From contig OZ024783.1 in NCBI GenBank assembly GCA_964017065.1, positions 2,581,772 through 2,645,771 of the forward strand: 64,000 bases of DNA. The letters run 5' to 3'. The translations under genes were made by a program, and so were the position numbers. Positions 42,575 to 53,819 of the stretch are shown here, piece after piece. The notes beneath the pieces are model-generated. The model had not been told where the DNA came from and did not search any database. It was given only the letters and a program-made list of their open reading frames with translations. Source of the DNA: Haliclona indistincta (Eukaryota > Porifera > Demospongiae > Haplosclerida > Chalinidae). How positions within the stretch are numbered: position 1 is the stretch's first letter; each line of letters begins with the position of its first letter.

Positions 42575-44412
42575 TCATTGCCGATAGGCAATGATATGTA
42601 GGGATGACCACGAATTAAGATGGCGGCTACCCATGTGTGAAAATTAGTTTTCGCACATATCTCTTTTGTTATACATTTCTACTGCATTTTAACTATCTCT
42701 GAGGGAATCTGAAGTGTAAGCGCTTGTAGGAAGTCCATGAAAGTCGCCGGGATTGCTTGCTCGACGACGAAAATCAAGATGGCGACTCTCAGGGAGCAAG
42801 TTGCAGATCTTCGCTGTTTTAGCGTTTATCGAAATTCCAGACATCTAGGATTTATCAGGCGATTGTTCTGAGCATGGAAATACCTTTGGCGAAGCTGGCA
42901 GACGTTTCTAAAGTGGCAAAACAAAATCGCCGCCCACGCGAATTGTTCATCTATCAAACCTGCACCATCGCATGTGTATATATCTGGGGTAGTGCACTTA
43001 GTTCTTAGATAGGCATCAAACACTACCAGAAGCGAGTAATCCTTGAAAAACATGGTTTTTGGACCGTTTTGGACAGTTAGAGCGACTCCATTAATTAACC
43101 CTCTTGTCGCTGCTGATCATTGACTCCGCCCACATCAGTTTTGAAACGGAGCTCGGTTCTCGCTTTCTCTCTGCTCTGGGCGCTTCAGCGCGCGAGCTAG
43201 AGCCTAGAGGTATGAACAAGCAGTATACCATACCCCTGTGCTGTTGACAACTGGACATTGGTCATTATAAAAAGCTAGAACCCTCTGTGATCGTGATATC
43301 AAGCCTGGGACAGTCAACGGACTAGCCATGATCATCATAGTGTTCCACTGAGTTGTTAGTGTTAGTCTCTTCTTCATCCATCACAGTGCTAAGAAATATC
43401 ATGTTTTCAACTCATACTTTCAACCTCTAACTAAATAAACCTTTTCATTATGCTTGTGATTGCTGATAATAACATATTCCATGTTTCTTGACTCTCTGTC
43501 TAGAGGCTATGCACCTTCTGATCTACTAGACTAGTACCTGCTGCTCACAGAGTTGTAAAAATGAAATAAAAGCTATAGCATAGAATACAGCTAATAAGTT
43601 CAAACTATGATAGTGATCAAAAAAGTAACAAAAACAAGTAAAGCAGTTTTAATCAAAAAAACTAAAAAGTGTAGGGATGACGCTTGCAAAAGTAAAGGAA
43701 CAAGATGGGATGATGCTTGCAAAAGTAAAGGAACAAGATGGGATGATGCTTGTAAAAGTAAAGGAACAAGATGGGATGATGCTTGCAAAACAAAAAGTCC
43801 CAAGTATCCCTACATCAGCGGCTTGCTGCGATGACGTGCAACTGACAAATGTGGAATCCTCTTCCTATACCTTTTACAACCGTCAATTACTTAATCGGAC
43901 TGCGTCCTCCAAACCACAGATACCTCTAGTTATTACAACTGTCTAATTCATCGGACTGCGTCGGCCTCCAAAGACAGATACCTCTAGTTAAACCGTCAAT
44001 TGCTTCATCGGACTGCGTCCTCCAAATCACAGATACCTCTAGTTATTTACAACTGTCAATTGCTTCATCGGACTGCGTCCTCCTAAACACAGATACCTCT
44101 AGTTATTTACAACCGCCAATTACTTCATCGGACTGCGTCCTCCTTCAAGCCGCTGATGTAGGGATACTTGGGACTTTTTGTTTTGCAAGCATCATCCCAT
44201 CTTGTTCCTTTACTTTAATTTTACAAGCATCATCCCATCTTGTTCCTTTACTTTTGCAAGCATCATCCCATCTTGTTCCTTTACTTTTGCAAGCATCATC
44301 CCATCTTGTTCCTTTACTTTTGCAAGCATCATCCCATCTTGTTCCTTTACTTTTGCAAGCGTCATCCCTACACTTTTTAGTTTTTTTGATTAAAACTTTT
44401 TTACTTTACTTT
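42575..44412 (+). mobile_element. Composite foldback element, family F3, copy B
   Basis: Left end: hairpin CATTGCCGATAGGCAATG, ATATGTAGGGATGACC, TTAAGATGGCGGCTACCC. The body (42,650-43,640) matches copy A in reverse. The tail at 43,670-44,385 is a foldback with arms of 33-bp tandem units (GATGCTTGCAAAAGTAAAGG...) and a loop of 60-bp repeats. The right border near 44,412 is set by alignment with 55,310, where the same host sequence lacks the element. It sits just 3' of NLR copy 2. Confidence 0.78.
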
Positions 44413-44544
44413 TAATTAATAGTACAGTAATTCTTCTATTACCATAACATTCGAAGCAACCAAAATATGTTGTATAATAACATAAAGTAAATTGCTACTA
44501 CACACTGAAAGAAGAAATCATATTGTGCACATATTCATCATCAT

Positions 44545-46971
44545 TCAGATCAAACATGGATATGATTTTAACAGATGCTTATATTGTTCTTGGATGTGTG
44601 GTGGTAGCTTGTTATAGTCTGAACGATCAAGTTCGAATGTTACTACATGTTCATTACTATCAGCAGCCTCGATCAGTTGGAGCAGATTAGTAGAGTCAGT
44701 ACAATAATTATAATTCAATGAAACACTTAGCATTTCTAGTGTGTGGTGTGACTGTACAATATTGGTGAGAGCAGGTAGATCACTGTCTAGTGGATATTCA
44801 ATCTTCAGGTAGGTCAGTGAAGTGATATTCATGATCAATGCAGCTAGAGGGTGAAGAAAGTTACGGGAAATGGTAAGTTTCTTGAGGTTTGTATTACCAT
44901 GTGGAAGAAGCTGAGTTTCATTTATAGTGTCATAAGTGGTCAAGGTAAGTTCTTGCAATGAAGAGGGTTGAAATAATGTTGAGATCAATGTCCTATGTAG
45001 CGATACAAAGTCGATAATTAGGTATTCTAGTTCACTCCCTGGTGCTATCAGCTGCTGTAAGATGACCAGATCATCATGATCAATGTTAAAACCCGATAAT
45101 TCAAGTTTCTTAAGTCGGGAAAACTCTCTCAATGTAATAATTACAGAATGGGATGATCTAGTCATCTCTAATGACAAAATGTTCCCTTTAGCAACAGATG
45201 AGGACCTAAGACCCTTCACCAGGAGATCAATATTTTCCCATGACACATTATCCTCTGACACATTATACATTACAAGACCCCATCTTTCATCAAAGTGGCT
45301 GATGCAGTATCCTGCGACATACCAGTCAAAACCAACTACTGGTTTAACATCGATTGTATCACGTTTACTATAGTCTACCTTCACACTATCCATAATGCTA
45401 GGACACTCATATGCACAATGGACTAACTGTAGACGCTCAGAGGCAAGCAGCTGTGAAGACTTGATGGTAAGTTGTTGTACCAACTCCTGGTACAGAGGGT
45501 GACTATGATAATCATCATGTCTGTACATTCCTGCCAGAAACCTCACAACAATGCTACCTTCATTAAGCCATTCTACCTGTTCAAAGTCACTAGGATTCAC
45601 AATAGCAACATGGAGGGCAGTCAGGTATTCTTGAAGAGTGAGATGGAGGAAGGAGTAGGAGCACCCAGGACCTGTACACACATTCACACTTGTTGTCTTT
45701 TTCATTGTTCCAAGATGCTCAAAGTCCTCACCAAGGTCAGTAAAGACAAACTTTTTCTTGCATAAACTCTCGTAGGCCACCTTGGCTAGCTGAAGAAGCT
45801 GCTGAGCCACTACAGGAGGAAGCTTGCTAATGTCCTCTGTATGCTGGAGGGAAAGAGGCATGCAATACTCACTAGGAACCAGATGTGTGGACACGAGGTG
45901 CCTGCGAATGAGACCACGAGTGAGAGCGTCAAAGAATTGTGTCATGGTTGTAGGGAAGGGAGTATCTGTGTCATAGCTGTCCTGGTATATCAGGGCTACA
46001 ATGACGGCATTGAGAGGGATATACATCATACCATGTATGGGAGGATTACTGGTGATGTAAGACAAGAACCCTGCCAGTATATCCCCACTAAACACACTCT
46101 CAGCAAATCGTTTGATATCCTCTCTAGTGAAGCCTATCACTTCAAGGTGCCTGTCTATGTTATGCTGACAGAGACTCCAGAGCTCAGCGCTCACTGAAGG
46201 ACGACTGGTGACAATAATAGTAGCCTCTGCCAGGAGCCTACCCTTGAGTAGTTTGATGTATACTGAGCCCTCTTGTCGCTGCTCATGAGGAAGCTCATCA
46301 AACCCATCGCACAAGATAAGCATGCTTTTTCCTCTGCCTATTGCAGCCAAGAGCTCCTTCATGTTAGTGGTATCATCACATGGCAGCAGGTCCTCAAGGC
46401 AGTGTGCCTCTTGAGCCTTCTTCTCCCTTAAGCGAACTAGTACCACTAACTCGTACTGCTTCACACTCTCTAACTCCTCCCACTTGTGACACACTTCCCA
46501 TGCCAGTGTGCTCTTGCCGATACCTGGTGCACCCTCCACCAGGACACAACGTACTGGTCCGCTACCATCCTCTCTGGGCTTTAGTATATGATCTAGTGCT
46601 ATCGGAGCTTTCTCACGCAAGATCTCTTCAGTTAAACCATGGAGACTTTTTTTAGTAAACTCATCTGCTTGGTTCCTGGTGATATTCTTCTTGCTGATGA
46701 CAGCTAGCTTAATGTAGTGCTTGCTGGCAGTAGTGAGTAGCTTATCATCATCAGGGAGTGGCTGTCGGTAATAGTCCTTTAGGTACTGTTTCCTGGTGAT
46801 AGCTGAGGAGAGGAAACACATCATCAACTGGTCATTAGTGACTGAGTATGTCATTATACCTGTTGTGCTTGAATGAGATGAAGAGGTGATGGAGGATGGT
46901 ATCATACTATCATTGGTCTGTTGTGCTGTAAGACACAGAGTACAGGTGTCATAAGGTGCAACTGAGTACAT
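44545..46971 (-). CDS. NLR copy 2: NACHT-LRR, open for 808 residues, CARD exons missing
   Basis: A single uninterrupted frame. The ancestral exon begins at 46,925 after the acceptor CTTACAG. The frame extends further upstream to ATG 46,969-46,971, reading through the old acceptor (MYSVAPYDTCTLCLTA then QQTNDSM). Walker A GAPGIGKST is at about residues 147-155, Walker B LILCDGFDE at 218-226, sensor TIIVTSRP at 251-258 and FLHLTLQEYLTA at 441-452. The leucine-rich region runs from about 560 to 790. The CARD-like exons of copies 1 and 3 are absent: nested F4 elements begin about 15 bases upstream. It may be a CARD-less receptor with a new start or a decapitated gene. It is the most intact NLR frame in the window. 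Confidence 0.87.
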   Translation of the reverse strand: MYSVAPYDTCTLCLTAQQTNDSMIPSSITSSSHSSTTGIMTYSVTNDQLMMCFLSSAITRKQYLKDYYRQPLPDDDKLLTTASKHYIKLAVISKKNITRNQADEFTKKSLHGLTEEILREKAPIALDHILKPREDGSGPVRCVLVEGAPGIGKSTLAWEVCHKWEELESVKQYELVVLVRLREKKAQEAHCLEDLLPCDDTTNMKELLAAIGRGKSMLILCDGFDELPHEQRQEGSVYIKLLKGRLLAEATIIVTSRPSVSAELWSLCQHNIDRHLEVIGFTREDIKRFAESVFSGDILAGFLSYITSNPPIHGMMYIPLNAVIVALIYQDSYDTDTPFPTTMTQFFDALTRGLIRRHLVSTHLVPSEYCMPLSLQHTEDISKLPPVVAQQLLQLAKVAYESLCKKKFVFTDLGEDFEHLGTMKKTTSVNVCTGPGCSYSFLHLTLQEYLTALHVAIVNPSDFEQVEWLNEGSIVVRFLAGMYRHDDYHSHPLYQELVQQLTIKSSQLLASERLQLVHCAYECPSIMDSVKVDYSKRDTIDVKPVVGFDWYVAGYCISHFDERWGLVMYNVSEDNVSWENIDLLVKGLRSSSVAKGNILSLEMTRSSHSVIITLREFSRLKKLELSGFNIDHDDLVILQQLIAPGSELEYLIIDFVSLHRTLISTLFQPSSLQELTLTTYDTINETQLLPHGNTNLKKLTISRNFLHPLAALIMNITSLTYLKIEYPLDSDLPALTNIVQSHHTLEMLSVSLNYNYCTDSTNLLQLIEAADSNEHVVTFELDRSDYNKLPPHIQEQYKHLLKSYPCLI

Positions 46972-46984
46972 GAAATTATTTTAT

Positions 46985-48978
46985 TATGCCTCGGTGGGCG
47001 GAGCCACGAGGCATACAGTAGTCGTGTTGTCTGTCGTTCATTCATTCATTCTGTCCGTCGCAACGAATTCTCGTAGCTCGCTGAAAACTAATCGCTGAAA
47101 CAAGCAACACGGGTAGAAATCGATACTTGCTCGGATTTGAATTTTCAGAAGTTTGATTTTAAAGCTTAGTGCGTAAGTTACCGAGTGAATTGCTCACAGC
47201 TGGCTTAGTTTTGTAGCGCACGCTGAAAGTTAAGCTCTGAAACTAGCAATGCAAGTAGTACACGGTATTATCTCGCTCTAGAACATGTGAAAACTTTATA
47301 CGAAGCTTTGTTCGTGAGTTATGGCGCAATTTGCTGTATACATGCATCTGCAGTTGCTGTGTTTGTGGAATGGTGGATTGTTGTGTTTGTGGATAATGTG
47401 TCATTCCACCGAGGCATCTGCACCTTAGGTGCTTCATTATGCCTCGGTGGGCGGAGCCACGGGGCATACAGTAATCGTGGTGTCAGTCATTCTGTCATTA
47501 TGCCTCGGTGTGGGCGGAGCCACGAGGCATACAGTAGTCGTGGTGTCATTCTGTCATTCATTCATTCATTCTGTCAGTCTGTCGCAACGATTTCTCGTAG
47601 CTCGCTGAAAACTAATCGCTGAAACAAGCAACACGGGTAGAAATCGATACTTACTCGGATTTGAATTTTCAGAAGTTTGATTTTAAAGCTTAGTGCGTAA
47701 GTTACCGCGTGAATTGCTCACGGCTGATTCAGTTTTGTAGCGCACGCTGAAAGTTAAGCTCTGAAACTAGCAATGCAAGTAGTACACGGTATTATCTCGC
47801 TCTAGAACATGTGAAAACTTTATACGAAGCTTTGTTCGTGTCTTATGGTGCAATTTGCTCACCGGCTCGCGATCGAGCTGTTGCTGGCGATCTGGAAAGG
47901 CAAAGCTATCCATAGGTGACTACCTAGAAGCGTATAAGTTAGAATTTCACTACAGGATAGCAGCACAGGTCCAGAGAAATTGTGTGAGCAAGCTATGGAA
48001 GCTATCTAGTATGCATGGGCTGTACTGAACATTGTAGACACGCCCAGTCAGCACTGATTGGCTTCTGATTGCATAACTATATAATGCTGTACAGAAAGGC
48101 TGCAGTTTATTGTGTATGTTTTTATAGGTTGTCAGCCACTAACATAGTGTTCAACTAGCAACAGGAGACTTTCATTACTGCTTGTGTATTTCAGTTCAGC
48201 GTATTTAGTCAGACAGGCATGTATGCATAACATTCCACCGAGGCATAAGCACCTTCGGTGCCTAGTTCATTCAGTCAGTCTGTCGCAACGATTTCTCGTA
48301 GCTCGCTGAAAACTAATCGCTGAAACAAGCAACACGGGTAGAAATCGATACTTGCTCGGATTTGAATTTTCAGAAGTTTGATTCTAAAGCTTAGTGCGTA
48401 AGTTACCGCGTGAATTGCTCACGGCTAGTTCGGTTTTGTAGCGCACACTGAAGGTTAAGCTCTGAAACTAGCAATGCAAGTAGTACACGGTATTATCTCG
48501 CTCTAGAACATGTGAAACTTTATACGAAGCTTTGTTCGTGAGTTATGGCGCAATTTGCTCACCGGCTCACGATCGAGCTGTTGCTGGCGATCTGGAAAGG
48601 CAAAGCTATCCACAGTTGACTACCTAGAAGCTTATAGGTTAGAATTTCACTACAGGATAGTAGCACAGGTCCAGAGAAATTGTGTGAGCAAGCTATGGAA
48701 GCTATCTAGTATGCATATGGGCTGTACTGAACATTGCAGACACACCCAGTTGAATTGTGGTCAGCACTGATTGGCTTCTGATTGCATAACTATATATTGC
48801 TGTACAGAAAGGCTGCAGTTTATTGTGTATGTTTTTATAAGTTGTCAGCCACTAACATAGTGTTCAACTAGCAACAGCAGACTTTCATTACTGCTTGTGT
48901 ATTTCAGTTCAGCATATTTAGTCAGACAGGCATGTATGCATAACATTCCACCGAGGCATAAGCACCTTTGGTGCCTAG
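46985..48978 (+). mobile_element. Stack of nested F4 elements
   Basis: Left-end hairpins (TATGCCTCGGTGGGCGGAGC) occur at about 46,986, 47,437 and 47,496. Right ends (CCACCGAGGCAT next to a GCACCTT.GGTGC hairpin) occur at about 47,405-47,432, 48,236-48,264 and 48,948-48,977. The internal block (gtagctcgctgaaaactaat, aagcaacacgggtagaaatc) is repeated three times. This reads as F4 copies inserted into one another. The host sequence resumes at ttttgttgcattaattgtc, matching 19,535. Confidence 0.75.
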
Positions 48979-49636
48979 TTTTTGTTGCATTAATTGTCTT
49001 GACACATCATGTTACAGTAGAGATCATTGATCTTGCTCATACTCACTATATTCAAACAAACTAATACTTAAAATAATGATCACACAAATGTAGAGACTGT
49101 GAGCTGCATCTTCTCATTGCCAGAACAAACGGTCATGGAGTCCATTTTTCAGGACGTACCTGTTTGCTGAATACCTGCTCCCATCTTCTTACCATGAACT
49201 TTAGTGTGTTGGTCGCAAGTTGGAAGTCTACCAGACTAAAATACCTATGGTCTAATACAATATTTTGCAAAAACGGACAGCTTTGTTAGTGTGTTTAGCA
49301 GTAACTCGTACATAATTCTTGTTCCTATCTTTCCTACTTAAAGTTTAAGAGTTGTACTATCGACTGAGTTGATCATTTCATACTGCACAAAAAAACTCAC
49401 TATAATAGGCACTTGAAAATTGTATTTTAGCAAGATTTTAAGGGGCGTGGCAGTGGCAATTTTGACGATTGGCGATTATTACCACTTTTCCTTGCTACAG
49501 AGTGTGTTTAGAGTGAAGCTACTATAGTTTAGTAGTAATGTCATGTGCTGTTTCTTTCAAGGTGACCGCTATTTGTATTAGATTTCTGGCAATGATCTCT
49601 ATAAAACTTGTGCTCTCTCTAAGTAGTACCAATTCA
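48979..49636. other. Spacer homologous to parts of 19.5, 20.8 and 25.7 kb
   Basis: Bases 48,979-49,130 match 19,533-19,590 joined directly to 20,778 onward and 21,490-21,530. This supplies empty-site evidence for insertions there. Bases 49,485-49,640 match 25,670-25,860. No gene is seen between. Confidence 0.6.
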
Positions 49637-49659
49637 CTAAAGTGTACAGCATTGTATAC

Positions 49660-49955
49660 CTTGATCACTTGTCGTGTTAGCTGCAATGAGCTGGTCAGCA
49701 AGTGCACCCAGTTCAGACTGTCTGAGACACTCTATCAAGTGTTGATATGTACGAGTAGATTCATCACCATTTGTCAGCCATTTCTGGATGATAGCCTCTG
49801 TGACACTCTCAGCACCATCTTGGATGTGGTTCTTCTTCAGTAAAGCAACTGCTACTCCATTCTCATCTTGTAGGAGACACATACCGAATGTTGTGTAGTC
49901 ATGAGCAGCAATTGTTTGAACTATCTTGAGAGGTTTACCATCAGCTCCTTTCAGG
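49660..49955 (-). pseudogene. Death-domain exon of the second type, 5' end replaced
   Basis: Encodes GADGKPLKIVQTIAAHDYTT, GVAVALLKKNHIQDGAESVT and RTYQHLIECLRQSELGALAD, ending at donor CAAG/GTATAC. It is the undamaged counterpart of exon 25,855-26,171, which has a 10-base deletion. Its first residues (AVPTLLALKT in the 26-kb copy) are missing because unrelated sequence begins at about 49,956. No following exons are present, so I regard it as an orphan exon. Confidence 0.75.
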
Positions 49956-50690
49956 GGGTGCACGCAACTAATTAATATTCACGGCGCTGCGCGTTGCTAT
50001 GGTCAGTGTTTCTGGAAAACTAAAGCAGCAGACAGAGCGATATTAGCAGTATAGCTAGTGCGTCTGGATAGCTACTCGTATCATGAAATTTAACGGGCTG
50101 GCTTGCTCGCTAGAACACGGAGAGACGCGGTCTATGATCGACGTGTTTGTTCATAAAACTCACCAGTAAAGACTTGAATGAGCTCAAGATTCCAGAAATG
50201 CAAGTTTCAACAAAGCTAAAATCTAGTAACAGAGCGATTTTTTCGCTAGCGTGCCCAGAAAGCACCGTTGCCCGTCGAGCAGCATGGATTCCCCCGTTTT
50301 TCTCGGCAGTGTGGCGTTTATTTAGAAAAATCGTTCTGTTACGGTATAGCCCACGTGTTGGCGATCGCGTCGAGCTAAAAGATGTCCAGATCCAGCGTGC
50401 GGTGGCGAAGTTTTATGCCAAAATGCGTATTGGCAAGGGCAGCACCATTGGAATGCTAGCTGAGTATACAGTTGCTATTGGCTGTGGCTTGTTGTGTAAA
50501 CAGTTGCTATGTCAGCAACCGCACAATAATTATATTCATAGCAGCCGCACTGTTGCTAGTTGCGAGCACCCTTCCTATAACTACATCTCTTCTGCACCGT
50601 TTGTTAGTCTGGTAACCCCGCCCAGGCTTCGAATTACAAAGGGGATGGGCTGTCAGACTATCTGGAGTATGGTCTAGGGGTGTACTGGAT
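49956..50690. other. Unassigned insert with a 176-residue ORF
   Basis: This sequence replaces the start of the Death exon and is absent from the 26-kb copy, so it is probably an insertion. A plus-strand ORF (50,147-50,677) reads through it without any domain I recognise. No inverted ends or target duplication were found. Confidence 0.35.
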
Positions 50691-50773
50691 AGTCTCTAGC
50701 CTCCACAACTGCCGTCACAGCAGGCTCTTTTTAAAAATTCAGTCTGGTTGTTACGTGTAGACCTACTACTCAC

Positions 50774-51190
50774 CGGTAATCGGGCCAGGGTTCGTTTCAA
50801 TGTCACCAGAGATGATCAGAGACTGCATGATGATCACTAGTACAACATGTACGTATGACCAGTTACGAGTCTGACTAGAGTATCTTGTTACAGATGAGAC
50901 TACGAGAGAAGGAGATGAGAAAAGATGTACGCGTACGTACTAAGAGAACGAGAGGAGAGATTGTTGGCCGGACAAGGCTAAGTATTCTTCTGAAGATTTT
51001 TCGGGAAAAGAGGTTGGAGTAGCATGAGACTCAGTTGCGAGCGGATCTTGAGTGCTGCTACGGAATTTATACGCATATATTATATTCAACACCCGCGGAA
51101 AAGGATATTGCAAAGAACAGCAAAATCATAGAAGCACTTGCTGCTAGAGAGCCCTATTGTAGCCCGACACAGCTCCACAGAGATCATAGC
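50774..51190 (-). pseudogene. Second 2A-bearing leader exon (LIISGDIETNPGP), damaged upstream
   Basis: The minus strand reads VVLVIIMQSLIISGDIETNPGP followed by IT and the donor CG/GTGAGT at 50,774. The 2A core is intact. Upstream, near 51,150-51,190, it keeps the MISVEL-type start (MISVELCRATIGLSSSKC) of the 33-kb gene, but stops and frame changes (for example after ILFRGC and at TAG near 50,944) separate that ATG from the 2A. A shorter product could start at the internal methionine of IIMQSL. No matching Death exon follows before the insert at 49,956-50,690. Confidence 0.75.
50797..50820 (-). other. 2A-like ribosome-skipping signal, second copy
   Basis: An intact DIETNPGP core preceded by LIISG, lying close to the donor as in the 33-kb gene. 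It differs by I for V and at several silent bases, so the two motifs have diverged while keeping the residues needed for skipping. Confidence 0.8.
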
Positions 51191-51689
51191 TAGCTAGCAA
51201 GCGAAGCACACGAGCCACGCCCTAGTAGTCAAACCTAGCGGAGGGGGATTCCCAGGGAAAACCCCCAAACTTCCCCTAATAAATTATTTTTGGGAAATCA
51301 AAATCATCAAAACAATTACAGTGAGTTCAGTAACTATTTTTGGTCTCTTAATTGTTGCCGTTGGTCTATCAGTGATCCTACTGCTCTCAATCATTGATCA
51401 ACTCGCCACTTTTGTCTCGTTTTGCTGTGATCTGCTCACATCACTTACCTGAACTTCCTGCTTCTGCACATAGCAAAATACAAGAAGTTACCAGTTTAAA
51501 ATTAACCAAACCTTTGATTTTCTTCACACAAGTGAAGATCTAGTGTTGGAATCAGATGTTACATAATATGGAAAGCACTTCATGATGTTGGAACATGAAG
51601 TAGTCTAGTACTGTAGTATGTGTAATGAAAATTGTAAGGTAGGCATCAAATTTTATCAGGTAACCTGATAAATTTTTGAAGAGCCTGGA
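51191..51689. other. Spacer, nothing recognised
   Basis: AT-rich sequence between the second 2A exon and the BRWD exon fragments, with no supported feature. Confidence 0.4.
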
Positions 51690-51759
51690 CAACAATTTTT
51701 CCATTCTTGACAATACGAGAAAGCAGCCTAACCTCCCATATGAGAGCTTTCTTTTGTCT

Positions 51760-51809
<50 letters not shown>

Positions 51810-53150
51810 CCTACACTACTAGTGATTATATATCATACACACACACACCCACACACACACACACACATTGAGAGAATATTTTTAAATGATTATTTTCAGA
51901 CTCACCTGAAGGTAAAGACTGGTTTGGTCAAGGCTTGCTGGCTGGAGCAAGGAGCATCAGAGAGACGAGGAGACAAGAGTTCTACAGATAAGATAAACAC
52001 TTGCAACAGTACAGCTGACGACCAGTGAATGTATATCGGCTGAGTCAAACTATGCATACCTAGTGTGATGGAGCAGAATGAGGGAGGACCAACTACGAAC
52101 TCGACATATTTCACGAGACAATACTCTTGAGGCTGAAGAAGAAGACCAAAAGGCAGTAGGAGACAGGGCTCACAGGAGTACTGACTGTGCCTTCCACTGC
52201 AGGTGTGGGCAGTCTCTAGTGAGCAGTGAGACACAGTCAGCAACAGATTAGCAACTCACGCTCAGAGTTAATTCCTCACAGGGCATCTGCTGGTCTGCGC
52301 TCCATGATGGAGATATTTTGCTCTTTTGTACAGCATCACGATACAGCTGGTGACCCTGATAGAAATACACCACCTGGAGAGAGACCACACCCACTGAAGT
52401 GACTCATAAGATACTCACTGTACTCACAATATCACCAACTTGAGGAAAGTAAGGTGAGGAACAAGGCTTGGTTGACATCAACCATTGAGACGGACGGTAG
52501 GCTGCAAGATTCTCCTGAAAAAAAGAATGAAGTCATCTTTGCAGTAACATAAATGAAGTCACCTTAAACTATGTACTATTAAAATATTTTGCAACACCGC
52601 AAAAATATGGTGGTCGTTCAAATTTGGCAATTTTTTTTAAAGATTCAATAACTACATTGTAAAATAATTATTTTAACACCCCAAAATTTTTCTGGTATGG
52701 ACAAATTATGATCAAATAAAAAAAATCACACACAATGGGTACCTGGTCTCGTGCTGGGGAGTACTAGCTGTGTCAAGACTGGGCAGCACTGGTTGGGTAA
52801 AGACTATACTTCTAACTCTCTGTAGACAGAAGTGCACAAAAGACTTTAATAACTTTCCATTACATGAGCTTACTTGTAACAATCCACAATACTTGAACTA
52901 CTGGAAGATGGACTGTGAAGAAAATAGAGCATTTGTACATGATTTAGTATACAAGATACTGACGTACATTGTGTTCTGTCCTTTCTCATTTGAGTCACTG
53001 TTTCGCGTGTCAGAGAGTGCATTGTCAGCTGGTTCTGTATCAGGTAAGGTGCTTCCACTGGACAGAGAACACTCTGTTGCAGTACTTCTAGTGACTACAA
53101 GTTCCTTCCTGGATATAGCTTTGTCTACAGTAGAGAAAAGTGAGGGTTAG
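51690..53150 (-). pseudogene. Scrambled, diverged BRWD/PHIP-like exons
   Basis: Recognisable pieces (minus): about 52,440-52,515 (AYRPSQWLMSTKPC.SPYFPQVGDIV), 52,262-52,375 (VVYFYQGHQLYRDAV), 52,065-52,135 (YCLVKYVEFVVGPPSFCSITL), 51,907-51,985 (LLSPRLSDAPCSSQQAL) and 51,690-51,765 (RQKKALIWEVRLLSR, bromodomain 1 with an internal deletion). The exon with YHIKWDDG and the first half of bromodomain 1 are missing between the last two. Segment 52,960-53,130 may be a serine-rich linker exon. It is more diverged than copies 1-3, so an older duplicate. A (GA)n tract (51,763-51,806) and a (CA)n tract (51,837-51,867) lie inside. Confidence 0.72.
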
Positions 53151-53353
53151 TTAGAACTACTAGATAGAACAACAGTTCACCACATTATAGACTTCAGTGA
53201 CTTCAAGTGTGTGTGTATATAGACAAACTATGATACATATCACACGAGAAGAAATATCTACCAAGCACTTTTGTAAGGCTATCTTTGTGAATACCAGCTG
53301 CTTAATTAGTGCTGTATATTAAAATGAGGAACAGCATTCTCATCCATTCATAC

Positions 53354-53819
53354 CTGCACATGCATCATTGATGGGTGTGGCTAGGTCTCCTGGTAGATCA
53401 GCATCACTGATACACTCAGCAAGAGATGACCAAGTACGTGGAACAGCTGAATCATTGGGATCTCTGTCATCACGTGACAACCAGTCGTCCAGGACCCTCC
53501 GAACAAACTCGTTCTTGTCTTTGCATTCCTTCTGATACCTTCTCACTAGATCATCATCCTTCAAGAGCATGTGAGCTAGGTCCGTGCACTGCCATTGTTC
53601 CAATGATGAGATCCATCGAATAACTCTCAGAGAAGACCCATCAGGTTTCTTGAGAAGAAGGAGCTGATCATAAGAGGGTCTGTCAGCTGCCGGAGAGGAA
53701 TAGAGAAGCTCAACTTTGTAAAAATCACTTCACTCACATGATAGAGGACCAGAGTTTGTAGTACCAGAGATGATCAGAGCCTGAGAGATGTTAGTACGAG
53801 TCTCTCGCGTGGAATGCAT
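53354..53819 (-). CDS. Death-domain gene with decayed 2A leader
   Basis: Exon 1 is 53,738-53,819 and exon 2 is 53,354-53,686, joined in phase 1 (PLS-S-DRPSYDQL). The leader is short (MHSTRETRTNISQALIISG then TTNSGPLS). The place where 2A would read DVETNPGP reads TTNSGP, so skipping is not expected. The Death domain is open through RTWSSLAECISDADLPGDLA and ends at donor GCAG/GTATGA. It is the best-preserved member of the decayed-2A group; copies at 1-420 and 10,883-11,250 are broken relatives. Later exons were not found. Confidence 0.72.

Noticed and set aside
43600..43834. Tandem repeats considered as a CRISPR-like array
   Set aside because: The 33-bp units are directly adjacent with no spacers, in a eukaryotic element tail.
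45083..46655. Plus-strand ORFs of 90-118 residues over the NLR exons
   Set aside because: Antisense shadows of the NACHT/LRR coding exon; the same shadows recur in all three copies because the coding strand is conserved.
50147..50677. 176-residue plus-strand ORF
   Set aside because: No recognised domain, no splice context, and it lies in an insertion absent from the paralog at 26 kb; kept only as an unassigned region.
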